Counted from the stretch's first letter, positions 17,554 to 25,300 are shown. The stretch is DNA of 64,000 bases from Lentilactobacillus diolivorans DSM 14421 (GCF_001434255.1 NZ_AZEY01000007.1:30225-94224), one strand, 5' to 3'. The notes: generated by a model not told the origin, from the letters alone. Numbers and translations are program-made.

Positions 17554-17879
17554 TAAAAAAATCCGCCCAAAACAAACTTTTGATTTGTTTAAGGACGGAT
17601 TTTCCGCGGTACCACCTTAATTTGATGACAAAAAGACCGTCATCACCCTTAGCAAAGCGCTAGCACGCTCCCGACAACTGACGTATGTCTGACGTTTCTT
17701 CGTACTCGTAACTTTCAGAAGAACCCTCTGTGGTCCATTTAACTGTTTGCGTTCGACCACACTCTCAGCAGCGGTGGCTCTCTTTACGTGCACAACAATC
17801 TTGATCTCCACATCAATGGTTTATTTAGGACGGATGTTTAATTGCCATTAAGCGTACGGCGATTATGTGAAAATGTCAA
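17554..17879 (-). promoter_or_regulatory. Trp-specific T-box leader of trpEG with promoter
   Basis: On the minus strand the promoter is TTGACA (17879-17874), a 17-base spacer and TACGCT (17856-17851). Stem I contains AAAGAGAGCC and, on its 3' side, the likely specifier UGG (17737-17735) followed by ACC, as in known tryptophan T-boxes. The antiterminator sequence AAGGTGGTACCGCGG spans 17618-17604. The terminator AATCCGTCCT..AAACAAA/TTTGTTTTGGGCGGATT with a T run spans 17603-17554. Uncharged tRNA-Trp should stabilise the antiterminator and switch on trpEG. Confidence 0.9.
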
Positions 17880-18041
17880 GAAAAATTAGGCGGTGGTGTG
17901 AATAATTATGACTGGAGATTGCCGTTTAACATATTAAATTTGTTGATTTGGTTTCATATAACTCCCATTTTCTAAACGAGTCATATATCCAATAATCAGT
18001 AAAAGTTAAAAAATGGTTTAACAAGTTAAATTAAGTATTAT

Positions 18042-18084
18042 GACCACCAATCCCGGTAGTGTAAGGGAATAAGTGGTCTTTTTT
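18042..18084 (+). terminator. Orphan terminator-like hairpin
   Basis: GACCAC (18042-18047) pairs with GTGGTC (18073-18078) with an inner TCCC/GGGA stem, followed by six Ts. No gene precedes it on the plus strand, so it may end a short untranslated RNA or be a relic. The surrounding 17880-18207 has no other convincing feature apart from a 20-codon micro-ORF at 18100. Confidence 0.4.
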
Positions 18085-18207
18085 GAACTAAAAATGAGGA
18101 TGACTTTAAAGAAAAGCTGGTTTCATATTAACCGACAACGTTTTTATCTATCCAGATTTTAAAATCGAGAATTTAGTTGTCATTTAAGCATCTTTTGAAA
18201 TTAAAGG

Positions 18208-18234
18208 TTGACAATCATGATGATAAATTATAAG
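18208..18234 (+). promoter_or_regulatory. Putative promoter of the aroF leader
   Basis: TTGACA (18208-18213) is followed 15 bases later by TATAAG (18229-18234). The -35 is perfect while the spacing is short; the real -10 may be shifted by one or two bases. It lies about 44 bases before the leader peptide start. Confidence 0.5.
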
Positions 18235-18277
18235 CTAACTACAATTAAAATTTAACTTAACTTAGGAGATTCTAATC

Positions 18278-18331
18278 ATGAAGAAAGTAAATCGCAAAAT
18301 TAATCGATTTTATTACTATTGGTTCAGGTAG
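18278..18331 (+). CDS. Aromatic leader peptide of the aroF-aroB attenuator
   Basis: A 17-codon ORF, MKKVNRKINRFYYYWFR, with AGGAGA eight bases upstream of the ATG. Six consecutive codons (11-16) are Phe, Tyr, Tyr, Tyr, Trp, Phe, exactly the end products of the pathway whose first enzyme is encoded downstream. The stop TAG (18329-18331) is followed by a chain of hairpins ending in terminators. This is the arrangement of ribosome-mediated attenuation leaders such as trpL or pheL. Its function is inferred from composition and position, not shown. Confidence 0.85.
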   Translation: MKKVNRKINRFYYYWFR

Positions 18332-18500
18332 TGTCCACATCGTACGGGATGCGGGCACTTGTCAGCATCCTGTGCGACCAATAGTTCTTCAGCATGATTA
18401 GCGGTCACACAGTTCTCCATTTAAAATACTGTGGGACCATTTTTTTACACAAATTTTCTTTACCCCACAGTGTTTTCAGCCACTGTGGGGTTTTATTTTA
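18315..18500 (+). promoter_or_regulatory. Tandem (domino) transcription attenuator of aroF-aroB
   Basis: Segment 1a (18315-18324) pairs with 18376-18385 and 1b (18341-18352) with 2 (18365-18376, 12 bp). Segment 3 (18403-18412) pairs with 4 (18429-18438), followed by seven Ts (terminator 1). Segment 5 (18463-18472) pairs with 6 (18481-18490, 10 bp), followed by TTTTATTTT (terminator 2). Alternatively segment 2 (18370-18379) pairs with 3 (9 of 10), and the extended segment 4 (18423-18435) pairs with 18464-18476 (13 contiguous pairs, one G-U). Forming 2:3 would thus release 4 to break terminator 2 as well. All pairings are read from sequence; the switching order is inferred. Confidence 0.8.
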
Positions 18501-18548
18501 TACTTTGATAAGCGTTAACTTTGAATTCTAAGAAATGAGGATGATATC

Positions 18549-19565
18549 ATGATTATTGTAATTAAAGACAACCAGATGACAATTATTGACGAAATTAGGA
18601 ACAGATTTGAAGGAACTCATGAAGTGTTTGTCCATCATAACCGAGTTGCGATTCAAGGGATTTCCGAGACTGATTTAACTCAGGACGAGAAAATCGCTGC
18701 TGATGCGATCATAGATAATGTGCCGGCTGCTGTTCAAGGCAGTCGATTATTTCACCCTGAGGATACAGTTATTACAACCAAGCATAGTCAAATTGGTGGT
18801 GCCCATTTTACGATGATGGCGGGGCCGTGTTCCGTTGAATCAGCAGAACATGTCATGAAAATGGCAAAGGTCGCAAAAAGTGGTGGTGCCACTATTTTAC
18901 GGGGTGGCGCATTTAAGCCACGGACCTCACCATACTCATTCCAAGGGTTGGGTGAAGATGGACTGAAATACTTAAGGGCCGCCGCTGATGCTTATGATAT
19001 GGACGTATTAACTGAAGTCATGGATCAAGATCACGTTGATATGATTGCGCGTTACACGGATATTTTTCAAATTGGTGCTCGAAATATGCAGAACTTCTCG
19101 CTACTCAAAGCAGTCGGCAAAACAAATATTCCAGTAATGCTGAAGCGAGGGATGTCAGCAACAATTGATGATATTTTAAATGCTGCGGAATACATTGCCG
19201 CAGGCGGTAATCACCAAATCATGATTACAGAACGTGGCATTCGGACCTTTGATAATAAATACACGCGAAACACATTGGATTTAGGTGCTGTACCAGTTTT
19301 GCAAAAGTTGACTCACTATCCTGTCATTGTAGATCCTAGTCATGCCGCCGGTCATACAGAATTTGTCGTACCTGAAGCTTTGGCTGGGGTTGCAATTGGT
19401 GCTAGTGGCTTGGTGGTTGAAATTCACGATGATCCGGCTCATGCTTTTTCTGATGGTGCCCAAGCACTCAAACCTGATGAATATCGGCAAATGGCAGCTA
19501 AAGCATTTGCAATCCGTCAATTAATTACGACGCCTAACGAAGAAAAAAGTGAGGTTACTTTATGA
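18549..19565 (+). CDS. aroF: 3-deoxy-7-phosphoheptulonate (DAHP) synthase, type I-beta
   Basis: A 338-residue enzyme condensing phosphoenolpyruvate and erythrose-4-phosphate, the first step of the shikimate pathway. The N-terminal 70 residues resemble the ferredoxin-like regulatory domain of the Thermotoga/Bacillus-type enzymes, where Tyr or Phe give feedback inhibition. The barrel carries MMAGPCSVES (about 91-100), GGAFKPRTSPYSFQG (about 120-134), KRGMSAT, ERGIRTF and VDPSHAAGH. GAGG lies eight bases before the ATG. It overlaps aroB by four bases. Expression is likely controlled by the leader peptide and tandem hairpins upstream. Confidence 0.94.
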   Translation: MIIVIKDNQMTIIDEIRNRFEGTHEVFVHHNRVAIQGISETDLTQDEKIAADAIIDNVPAAVQGSRLFHPEDTVITTKHSQIGGAHFTMMAGPCSVESAEHVMKMAKVAKSGGATILRGGAFKPRTSPYSFQGLGEDGLKYLRAAADAYDMDVLTEVMDQDHVDMIARYTDIFQIGARNMQNFSLLKAVGKTNIPVMLKRGMSATIDDILNAAEYIAAGGNHQIMITERGIRTFDNKYTRNTLDLGAVPVLQKLTHYPVIVDPSHAAGHTEFVVPEALAGVAIGASGLVVEIHDDPAHAFSDGAQALKPDEYRQMAAKAFAIRQLITTPNEEKSEVTL

Positions 19566-20638
19566 AGATTATCAAAGTAGATTTACCGGATCATTCGTAC
19601 AATGTTGAAATTCAGGCTGGCCTTTTAAATTGTACCGGGCAGCTGGTCTCCAGTGTTTGGTCCGAGCGCAAAATCGCCTTGGTTAGTGATAGTAACGTGG
19701 CACCGCTTTACCAAAGTAAGGTTGCTGATGCGTTAGTTCGAGTTGGATTTACGGTTCATAATTACCAATTTCCAGCGGGGGAGGAATCCAAGTCGCTTGA
19801 AGTGTTGGCAAACTTAACTCGTCAAATGGCCGCTGATGGCTTTAACCGTGATGATGGTGTCATCGCTTTGGGCGGTGGTGTGACTGGTGATTTGGCTGGG
19901 CTGTTAGCAGCCACCTACATGCGTGGGATTAGTCTGATTCAGATGCCAACATCATTGTTAGCTCAAGTCGATAGCTCAGTTGGTGGTAAAACGGCTGTTG
20001 ATTTAGATACCACTAAGAATATTATTGGAGCATTTTACCAACCCGATTTAGTTATTATCGATCCAGAAACTTTAACAACACTGACAAAGCGGGATTTGGT
20101 AGAGGGATATGGTGAAATTGTTAAGGTTGGTGCCTTGTCTGATGGTGATTTATGGAAATTAATTGAATCAATTGAAACACCTGAAGACATTTTGAAATAT
20201 GCGCCTGAACTAAGTATGCATTCTGTTCAGTACAAAGCCAATATTGTGATGGGAGATGAAAAAGAAGGTGGACTTCGTCAATTACTGAACTTTGGTCATA
20301 CCATTGGGCACGCTGTTGAAGCCTTAGCTGACGGTGATTTACGTCATGGTGAAGCAGTAAGCATTGGCATGGTTGCTTTAACCCGGATTTTTGAAGAAAA
20401 AGGATTATCACAAGCCGGGTTAACCCAAAAGCTAACTGATCGTTTAGAAGCCGTCGGGTTGCCGACCAGTTCATCATTGCTCGATTCACCGGCAGTCTTT
20501 GACAAGATTAAAAACGATAAGAAAAATCGAGATGGCCACTTAAACTTAATCTATTTACACCAAATTGGTGGGCCGGCAATTAAATCAATTCCATCAAGTA
20601 CGATTCGTGAGTTCTTAGATGCTAAAGAAAATGTTTGA
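19562..20638 (+). CDS. aroB: 3-dehydroquinate synthase
   Basis: A 358-residue NAD-dependent enzyme converting DAHP to 3-dehydroquinate, the second shikimate step. GGGVTGDLAG (104-113) is the NAD-binding motif, and YMRGISLIQMPTSLLAQVDSSVGGKT (written here only as a landmark for about 120-145) is the conserved metal/substrate region. NFGHTIGHAVE (about 244-254) and HGEAVSIGM supply zinc ligands. The ATGA overlap with aroF indicates translational coupling. No other shikimate genes follow; a hairpin repeat occupies the space downstream. Confidence 0.95.
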   Translation: MKIIKVDLPDHSYNVEIQAGLLNCTGQLVSSVWSERKIALVSDSNVAPLYQSKVADALVRVGFTVHNYQFPAGEESKSLEVLANLTRQMAADGFNRDDGVIALGGGVTGDLAGLLAATYMRGISLIQMPTSLLAQVDSSVGGKTAVDLDTTKNIIGAFYQPDLVIIDPETLTTLTKRDLVEGYGEIVKVGALSDGDLWKLIESIETPEDILKYAPELSMHSVQYKANIVMGDEKEGGLRQLLNFGHTIGHAVEALADGDLRHGEAVSIGMVALTRIFEEKGLSQAGLTQKLTDRLEAVGLPTSSSLLDSPAVFDKIKNDKKNRDGHLNLIYLHQIGGPAIKSIPSSTIREFLDAKENV

Positions 20639-20857
20639 AAAGGACAATTGTTTAAGCGGTTTAGCCGTCGACTAAAATTGGGTGCTTCATCCTTTGTTTT
20701 ATGACTATCGAATAAAGAATGAAGACTAATGACCTAAATGGTAATTTACGGCTAAAATAAAAATGAGTAGATGTATCCCTCGGTTGCATGGCTAGAAATG
20801 ATCTTTCCGGCATTTTCACTGAATAATAATCGTAATGAATAGAAAGTCGAGATGAAA
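20639..20857 (+). other. Non-coding spacer after aroB
   Basis: About 220 AT-rich bases without an ORF of note or a strong hairpin. The aroF-aroB transcript may be terminated by the repeat hairpin that begins at 20858. Confidence 0.35.
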
Positions 20858-21036
20858 GGGGCTGGGACAAAAGTAATTTTGTCCCAGCCCCATTTGTGTA
20901 ATCACGATTATTACCGAGAGAAAACGTGCGCCAAAAGGCAACTTCCTGCGCGTAACCGAATTATCCAAACATTCAAGCCCAGAATATTCGGATAATCCGA
21001 TTACGCTCTGGAAGTTAACCGCCGTTCGTCCCACTC
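20858..21036 (+). repeat. Dispersed hairpin repeat, copy R2
   Basis: The opening stem GGGGCTGGGACAAAA (20858-20872) pairs with TTTTGTCCCAGCCCC (20877-20891). It is followed by the family segment TAATCACGATTATTACCGAG and a second imperfect hairpin with arms around CCGAATTATCC and GGATAATCCG, ending GTCCCACTC. It is same-orientation and the longest match to R1 and R3. Non-coding; it serves at least as a terminator-like element between aroB and the next gene. Confidence 0.85.
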
Positions 21037-21132
21037 TCTTTTGGAATACTGTTTGTAGGTAGATGTGATTGTTCATTAAATCCAAAATTCCTATGCTACA
21101 ATTGTGGTAATCACAATATTGAAGGGATTTAT

Positions 21133-21894
21133 TTGGCTAAATTACGCACAACTCAACACATATATGAATTTACCAGCAAACCAGGTTATCATGATAAGCT
21201 TGCGCGAGCTGTTCAAGCGGCACTTCCAGCGGGGATGACCTTAAGTGCAGGAAATTATGCCCGGTCAACAGCGAGTTCCTATTGGTTACTAAGGAAAAGA
21301 ATATCTAACAATCGGACTATCTGGCTGACATTGCGGGTAGCAACGCATCATGGATGGTTGAGAAATGCTGAGCAAAGTGAAGTGTTATGGCAAGACCCGG
21401 GTAATTTTGAACAATTAACTCATTTAGTTAGCAGTCAGTTGACCAGCCGAGAAATAGCGGTTAATCAGTTTGAACTAACGGCGGGAGATATTGCTGCGCT
21501 TAAGTTATTAAAAGAGTTGGAACGACATCAACTTATTTGGTTTATTCAAATGAAACCTGATATTTTTGAGGCACATAAAGAGCTCCCGTTTGATTTACAA
21601 ACCGATTTTATCCAAGCACCCCTAATGATTGGTGATCGGAATAATGCAAATCATTTATTGGAAAAAGTGATTGTTCCGAAGTTTCAATCCCGGTTAGCGG
21701 TTTATTTTGGTGAGAATCTGTTGTTTTCACAATTCACAAAGCATCATTTGCTAAAATTATTGCCAACTAATCAGTGGATTGAACCAATGTTAGTAAAAGA
21801 ATCTGCTCTAAACAATTGGCAGAATGAGGTTGCAAAAGCTTACGGCAACCAGTTTGTTGATTTTTGCCTGACTCAAATGGCTGCTCAGCGGTAG
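21133..21894 (+). CDS. Hypothetical protein, 253 residues
   Basis: I do not recognise this protein. It starts at a TTG with GAAGGGA upstream and reads as a soluble protein without signal peptide or membrane segments. It is moderately rich in Leu, Gln and Asn, with an N-terminal region that mentions TSKPGYHDKLARAVQ and a long central helical stretch. Codon use resembles neighbouring genes. It is flanked by the R2 repeat and a convergent nucleotidyltransferase gene, with no operon partner to suggest a role. It is probably a lineage-specific lactobacillar protein. Confidence 0.6.
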   Translation: MAKLRTTQHIYEFTSKPGYHDKLARAVQAALPAGMTLSAGNYARSTASSYWLLRKRISNNRTIWLTLRVATHHGWLRNAEQSEVLWQDPGNFEQLTHLVSSQLTSREIAVNQFELTAGDIAALKLLKELERHQLIWFIQMKPDIFEAHKELPFDLQTDFIQAPLMIGDRNNANHLLEKVIVPKFQSRLAVYFGENLLFSQFTKHHLLKLLPTNQWIEPMLVKESALNNWQNEVAKAYGNQFVDFCLTQMAAQR

Positions 21895-21980
21895 AAGTAG
21901 TTAACAAACCTTAGTTAAATCCACTAATGGGGTATTCTTTGTTCTTTGATAATTATCGAATATCATCGAACTCGTGTTCG

Positions 21981-22751
21981 CTACTGTCTAATTAGTTTTA
22001 ACATATGATTGGCAAGATCCTGCAATTCACGACTTGAGTAACATGTTAATGCCTTTGAAGCTCCCGTTCCGGTATAATCCGATATTGCGGCGTTAATTAA
22101 TTGATACTTTGTGTTTGAGAGATGGGTAAGCGCCCACTGACCGCCAGATAATTTGGATGTGATTAAGTGGTCATTCTTAAAGGCCAATGCCCGGCAAAGA
22201 TTTAGAATCACATACATCGGCTGATTAACAATTTCTCTTTCAGCATCGTTGATATCAAACAAAATACTCTGCCAATAAACAGCTTCGGGAACCGGGCTAA
22301 AAACCGTCTTGACTGGTGGACCAATCAAGACTTGACCAAAATGATTAATAATTGTCAGGTGGGCTGCTAAATCCGGATCGACACCCTGCATTTTTGAAAT
22401 ATATTCCGTGTTATTCATTAAGTATTCCTGGTAATGCATTTGTGAAAAATGTAGGTCGAAAGGTAACGGGTCGACGAAATGGTGGGTATCTTTTAACAAT
22501 AAGACATGAAATTCTAATCCTTTTTTTGGTGAAAGTGGCCAAAGTTGATTGACTGTATAAGCAAGTAATTGAGATTTGGTCGAAAATGAAAGCGGTTGCC
22601 TAACTACTACAATGTAATCAAGATCACTGACTGACTCGTTATAGGCATGCATGACATAAGAACCATGGAGATAAATGCCAACTAGATTGGTTCCAATGAT
22701 TGTTAAATAGCCGGTTTTAAGTAACCGGAGAAGTGTGGCTGTTTTAGTCAT
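21981..22751 (-). CDS. Nucleotidyltransferase, aminoglycoside adenylyltransferase-like
   Basis: A 256-residue protein with the polymerase-beta type signature LHGSYVMHAYNESVSDLDYI (about 28-47): G-S followed ten residues later by D-x-D, as in AadA-type O-nucleotidyltransferases. The C-terminal half resembles the DUF4111 helical domain that accompanies it, including LNLCRALAF. Drug resistance is possible but unproven; many homologues in lactobacilli have no known substrate. It overlaps the upstream UDG-fold gene by eight bases, so the two are co-translated. Confidence 0.75.
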   Translation of the reverse strand: MTKTATLLRLLKTGYLTIIGTNLVGIYLHGSYVMHAYNESVSDLDYIVVVRQPLSFSTKSQLLAYTVNQLWPLSPKKGLEFHVLLLKDTHHFVDPLPFDLHFSQMHYQEYLMNNTEYISKMQGVDPDLAAHLTIINHFGQVLIGPPVKTVFSPVPEAVYWQSILFDINDAEREIVNQPMYVILNLCRALAFKNDHLITSKLSGGQWALTHLSNTKYQLINAAISDYTGTGASKALTCYSSRELQDLANHMLKLIRQ

Positions 22752-23328
22752 GAAAGATGGCGGCCACCTTTGTTTGTAGTTCTGGCACGACCGTCTCTTT
22801 GAACCAAGGGTGTTGTTTCAGCCAACCATAGTTTAATGGTGATGGATGAACCAATGGAAAATATTTTGGTAAATATTGATCGAAGTGGCGAACGGTTTCA
22901 GTTAAGTTTTTTTGCCGTTGCCGCTTTAAATAATATTTCTGAGCATATTGACCAATTAATAACGTTAATTGAATCTGGGGCATTAATGCCAAAAGTGGTT
23001 GATGCCATTTGTCAGCGAATCCCTTTCGAGGTGGTAGATCACCATGAGCCCCTTTACCTGGGTAATAGAAATCAAGTGGCATGACTGCAATTTTACCCGA
23101 CCGATAAAATTCGTCCTTACTGACACCCATCCATTCTCGAAGCCGATCACCACTGGGGTCGTTCCAAAAAATCATTGATTCTTGGGCTTTACGACTTGGT
23201 GCCTGACTAATAATTAAAATTTGAGCGTCAGGAACAATATGGTAGAGTGGTAAAATTCCCTTTTCTGTGAAGGTTTGATTTTGAGGATCGGTTTGGATTT
23301 TTCGGAAAATATCAGTGGCAGTTTGCAT
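22744..23328 (-). CDS. Uracil-DNA glycosylase superfamily protein
   Basis: A 194-residue protein of the UDG fold. IISQAPSRKAQES (about 38-50) corresponds to the first catalytic motif, PSGDRLREWMG (about 58-68) to the family 4/5 segment, and VHPSPLNYGWLKQHPWF near 158-174 to the final HPSP motif. Related lactobacillar proteins are annotated as uracil-DNA glycosylase family. The usual catalytic Asp/Asn after GxAPG is not evident (QAPSRKA), so activity on uracil is uncertain. RBS AGGAGAG. It forms an operon with the nucleotidyltransferase. Confidence 0.75.
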   Translation of the reverse strand: MQTATDIFRKIQTDPQNQTFTEKGILPLYHIVPDAQILIISQAPSRKAQESMIFWNDPSGDRLREWMGVSKDEFYRSGKIAVMPLDFYYPGKGAHGDLPPRKGFADKWHQPLLALMPQIQLTLLIGQYAQKYYLKRQRQKNLTETVRHFDQYLPKYFPLVHPSPLNYGWLKQHPWFKETVVPELQTKVAAIFHD

Positions 23329-23351
23329 CGTTTCTCTCCTTGCATAAAGAA

Positions 23352-24083
23352 TTAGTTCTTGCCACTTATCTTAGCACCTTGATTTTCATATTTGAATAAA
23401 TAACCGAATCCGCGGATGGTTCTTAGCATCTGCGGATTTTTAGGCTCGGTTTCAATCTTTTTTCGTAAATTACTAATATGCGTATCAATAATTCGCAGGG
23501 TGGCCCCAGTTGTATTTCCCCAAACTGCTGAAGCAATTTGGGTGCGACTTAATACAGTGTTTGAGTGACTAACAAAGAATAGAAGTAATTTATATTCAAT
23601 GGGACTTAGATTCAGTCTCACGTTGCCGCTGTTAACCTGAATTTTGTCTAAATTGATTTTTAAATGACCGACTTTCAAATCGGGATCAGTCTGTCCCTGC
23701 TGGTTAATCTGTAAACGGTCTTTATTCTGGTAAACCCAGATTTTCTGAACAGTTCTGGCAACAATTTCTTTTAGTGAAGACGACTGAATATAATCGTCCA
23801 GATGATAGTTAAGGAAATAGGAACAAATTGTATCAATTGGTTCAGTATTTTGATCCAACAGTAAGATAGGACCCGTAATTTGGTTTCTTAAAATCTGTAG
23901 TTCAGAGGAATTTGTTGGTAGGGAAGTCGTATTAAGATCCCAGACGACTCCGGAAACCTGTTGTAGTAAATGGTCAAGTGGGTCGAACGATACCCGGGTG
24001 GTGATATTAAAGGAATCTAATAATTTTTCAAGTTGACTTGCGAGTTGTAAATTTTGGCTAATTAATAAAATTTCCAATGGCAT
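23352..24083 (-). CDS. Atypical OmpR-family response regulator beside the pst operon
   Basis: A 243-residue regulator with an N-terminal receiver-like domain (1-120) and a C-terminal winged helix (about 140-235, LSPIEYKLLLFFVSH, RIIDTHISNLRKKIE, RTIRGFGYLF). The receiver is degenerate. The acidic pair after beta-1 is replaced (ILLISQN), the beta-4 Thr position is Asp, and the beta-5 Lys is missing (DDYIQSSS); an Asp remains in VVWDLN. Phosphorylation-independent or altered control is likely. There is no histidine kinase gene nearby. Divergence from pstS across Pho-box-like repeats suggests a PhoP-like role. The ATG at 24083 has GGAGG upstream; the open frame is longer. Confidence 0.75.
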   Translation of the reverse strand: MPLEILLISQNLQLASQLEKLLDSFNITTRVSFDPLDHLLQQVSGVVWDLNTTSLPTNSSELQILRNQITGPILLLDQNTEPIDTICSYFLNYHLDDYIQSSSLKEIVARTVQKIWVYQNKDRLQINQQGQTDPDLKVGHLKINLDKIQVNSGNVRLNLSPIEYKLLLFFVSHSNTVLSRTQIASAVWGNTTGATLRIIDTHISNLRKKIETEPKNPQMLRTIRGFGYLFKYENQGAKISGKN

Positions 24084-24158
24084 CCGGTTTTTCCTCCATT
24101 TTAAATAAAATTGTTTACATCTTAAGTTATGCCATACTTTTGACATGAATCGGCGATA

Positions 24159-24197
24159 TTTACGTTACTTTTACATAAACGAAACTCGATTTTTACA
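24159..24197 (+). promoter_or_regulatory. Pho-box-like direct repeats upstream of pstS
   Basis: TTTACG (24159), TTTACA (24170), a degenerate GAAACT (24181) and TTTACA (24192) fall on an exact 11-base period, the spacing of PhoP boxes in Bacillus. TATATT (24207-24212) follows as a -10 without a good -35, as expected of an activated promoter. Further TTTACA/TTGACA motifs are at 24114 and 24140, nearer the divergent regulator gene. Confidence 0.65.
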
Positions 24198-24269
24198 TGA
24201 CGTTGATATATTAAAACTGTACTAAAACAGTACTAAAAAACTTGGTTTTCATTAGGAGGAAATCGGATT

Positions 24270-25163
24270 ATGAAAAAACGATCCTTATTTTCAACAATTG
24301 TCGCTTTATCAGCGTTGGGGGTTTTACTTACTGGGTGTGGATCTAGCAGTTCAAAATCGTCAAAGAGTACGTCAGCAGATTCAAATGTCAAAATTACGGC
24401 TGTTGGTTCAACTGCTTTACAGCCATTGGTTGAACAAGCTGCCAGTGATTACCAAAAAGCAAATAAGAAAGTTAACATCTCCGTGCAAGGTGGTGGTTCC
24501 GGAACTGGTCTTAGTCAAGTTCAGGAAGGTGCCGTTACAATCGGAAATTCAGATATTTTTGCCGAACAACAAGCCGGAATTAAAGCTAAGAAGTTAGTTG
24601 ATCATCAAGTTGCCGTTGTCGGAATGACACCAGTTGTAAATAAAGGTGTTGGTATTAAGAACTTATCAATGGCGCAATTAAAGGGAATCTTTACTGGAAA
24701 GATTAAGAACTGGAAAGAAGTTGGCGGTAAGGATCAAAAGATCAATGTTGTGAACCGGGTTCAAGGAAGTGGTACTCGAGCAACATTTGAAGGTGCAGTT
24801 CTTGAAGGTGCCAAGGCCATTAAGACTCAGGAACAAGATTCAAATGGAACTGTTCAAAAGATTGTGGCAAGTACCCCAGGAACTATTAGCTACCTTGCCT
24901 TCTCTTATGTTAACAGCAAGATTCAAGCACCTTCAATTAATCACGTTGCCCCAACTGATCAAAACGTTGAAAACAATAAATGGAAGATCTGGTCATATGA
25001 ACATATGTATACAAAGGGTCAACCAAATGCTGCAGCTAAGAAGTTCTTAAATTATATGGATTCAAGTAAAGTTCAGGACAGCTTGGTTCAAAAATTAGGT
25101 TACATCAGTATTCATGATATGAAAGTTCAAAAGAATGCCAGTGGTGCGGTTACTACTAAATAA
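24270..25163 (+). CDS. pstS: Phosphate ABC transporter substrate-binding lipoprotein
   Basis: A 297-residue extracellular phosphate receptor. A lipoprotein signal ends at LLTGC (Cys 23), followed by a Ser-rich linker. The PstS fold shows VGSTALQPLVEQ (about 46-57), GGGSGTGLSQVQEG (about 75-88), IGNSD and RVQGSGTR, which contribute phosphate ligands. AGGAGG precedes the ATG. First gene of pstS-C-A-B-B-phoU, presumably induced by phosphate limitation through the 11-base repeats upstream. Confidence 0.95.
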   Translation: MKKRSLFSTIVALSALGVLLTGCGSSSSKSSKSTSADSNVKITAVGSTALQPLVEQAASDYQKANKKVNISVQGGGSGTGLSQVQEGAVTIGNSDIFAEQQAGIKAKKLVDHQVAVVGMTPVVNKGVGIKNLSMAQLKGIFTGKIKNWKEVGGKDQKINVVNRVQGSGTRATFEGAVLEGAKAIKTQEQDSNGTVQKIVASTPGTISYLAFSYVNSKIQAPSINHVAPTDQNVENNKWKIWSYEHMYTKGQPNAAAKKFLNYMDSSKVQDSLVQKLGYISIHDMKVQKNASGAVTTK

Positions 25164-25262
25164 TAACTATTGAGAATCGTTCATCTAGCAGCTGACAGCT
25201 TGCATTTTAAAAGATTTCCGTTTCAAATTTGAAATATATTAACTTAACTAATTTTTTACTCT

Positions 25263-25300
25263 GGAGGCTGGCGGCAAATCCACATTTGCCCCAGCCTTCC
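25263..25300 (+). other. Strong hairpin between pstS and pstC
   Basis: GGAGGCTGG-GGCAAAT pairs with ATTTGCC-CAGCCTTCC around a short CCAC loop. No T run follows directly, so it looks more like an mRNA-stabilising or processing hairpin. It could raise pstS message over the membrane and ATPase genes; partial termination is the alternative. Confidence 0.6.

Noticed and set aside
21968..21981. CGAACTCGTGTTCG palindrome resembling a LexA box
   Set aside because: It lies between the 3' ends of two convergent genes, not at a promoter, and its centre deviates from the consensus.
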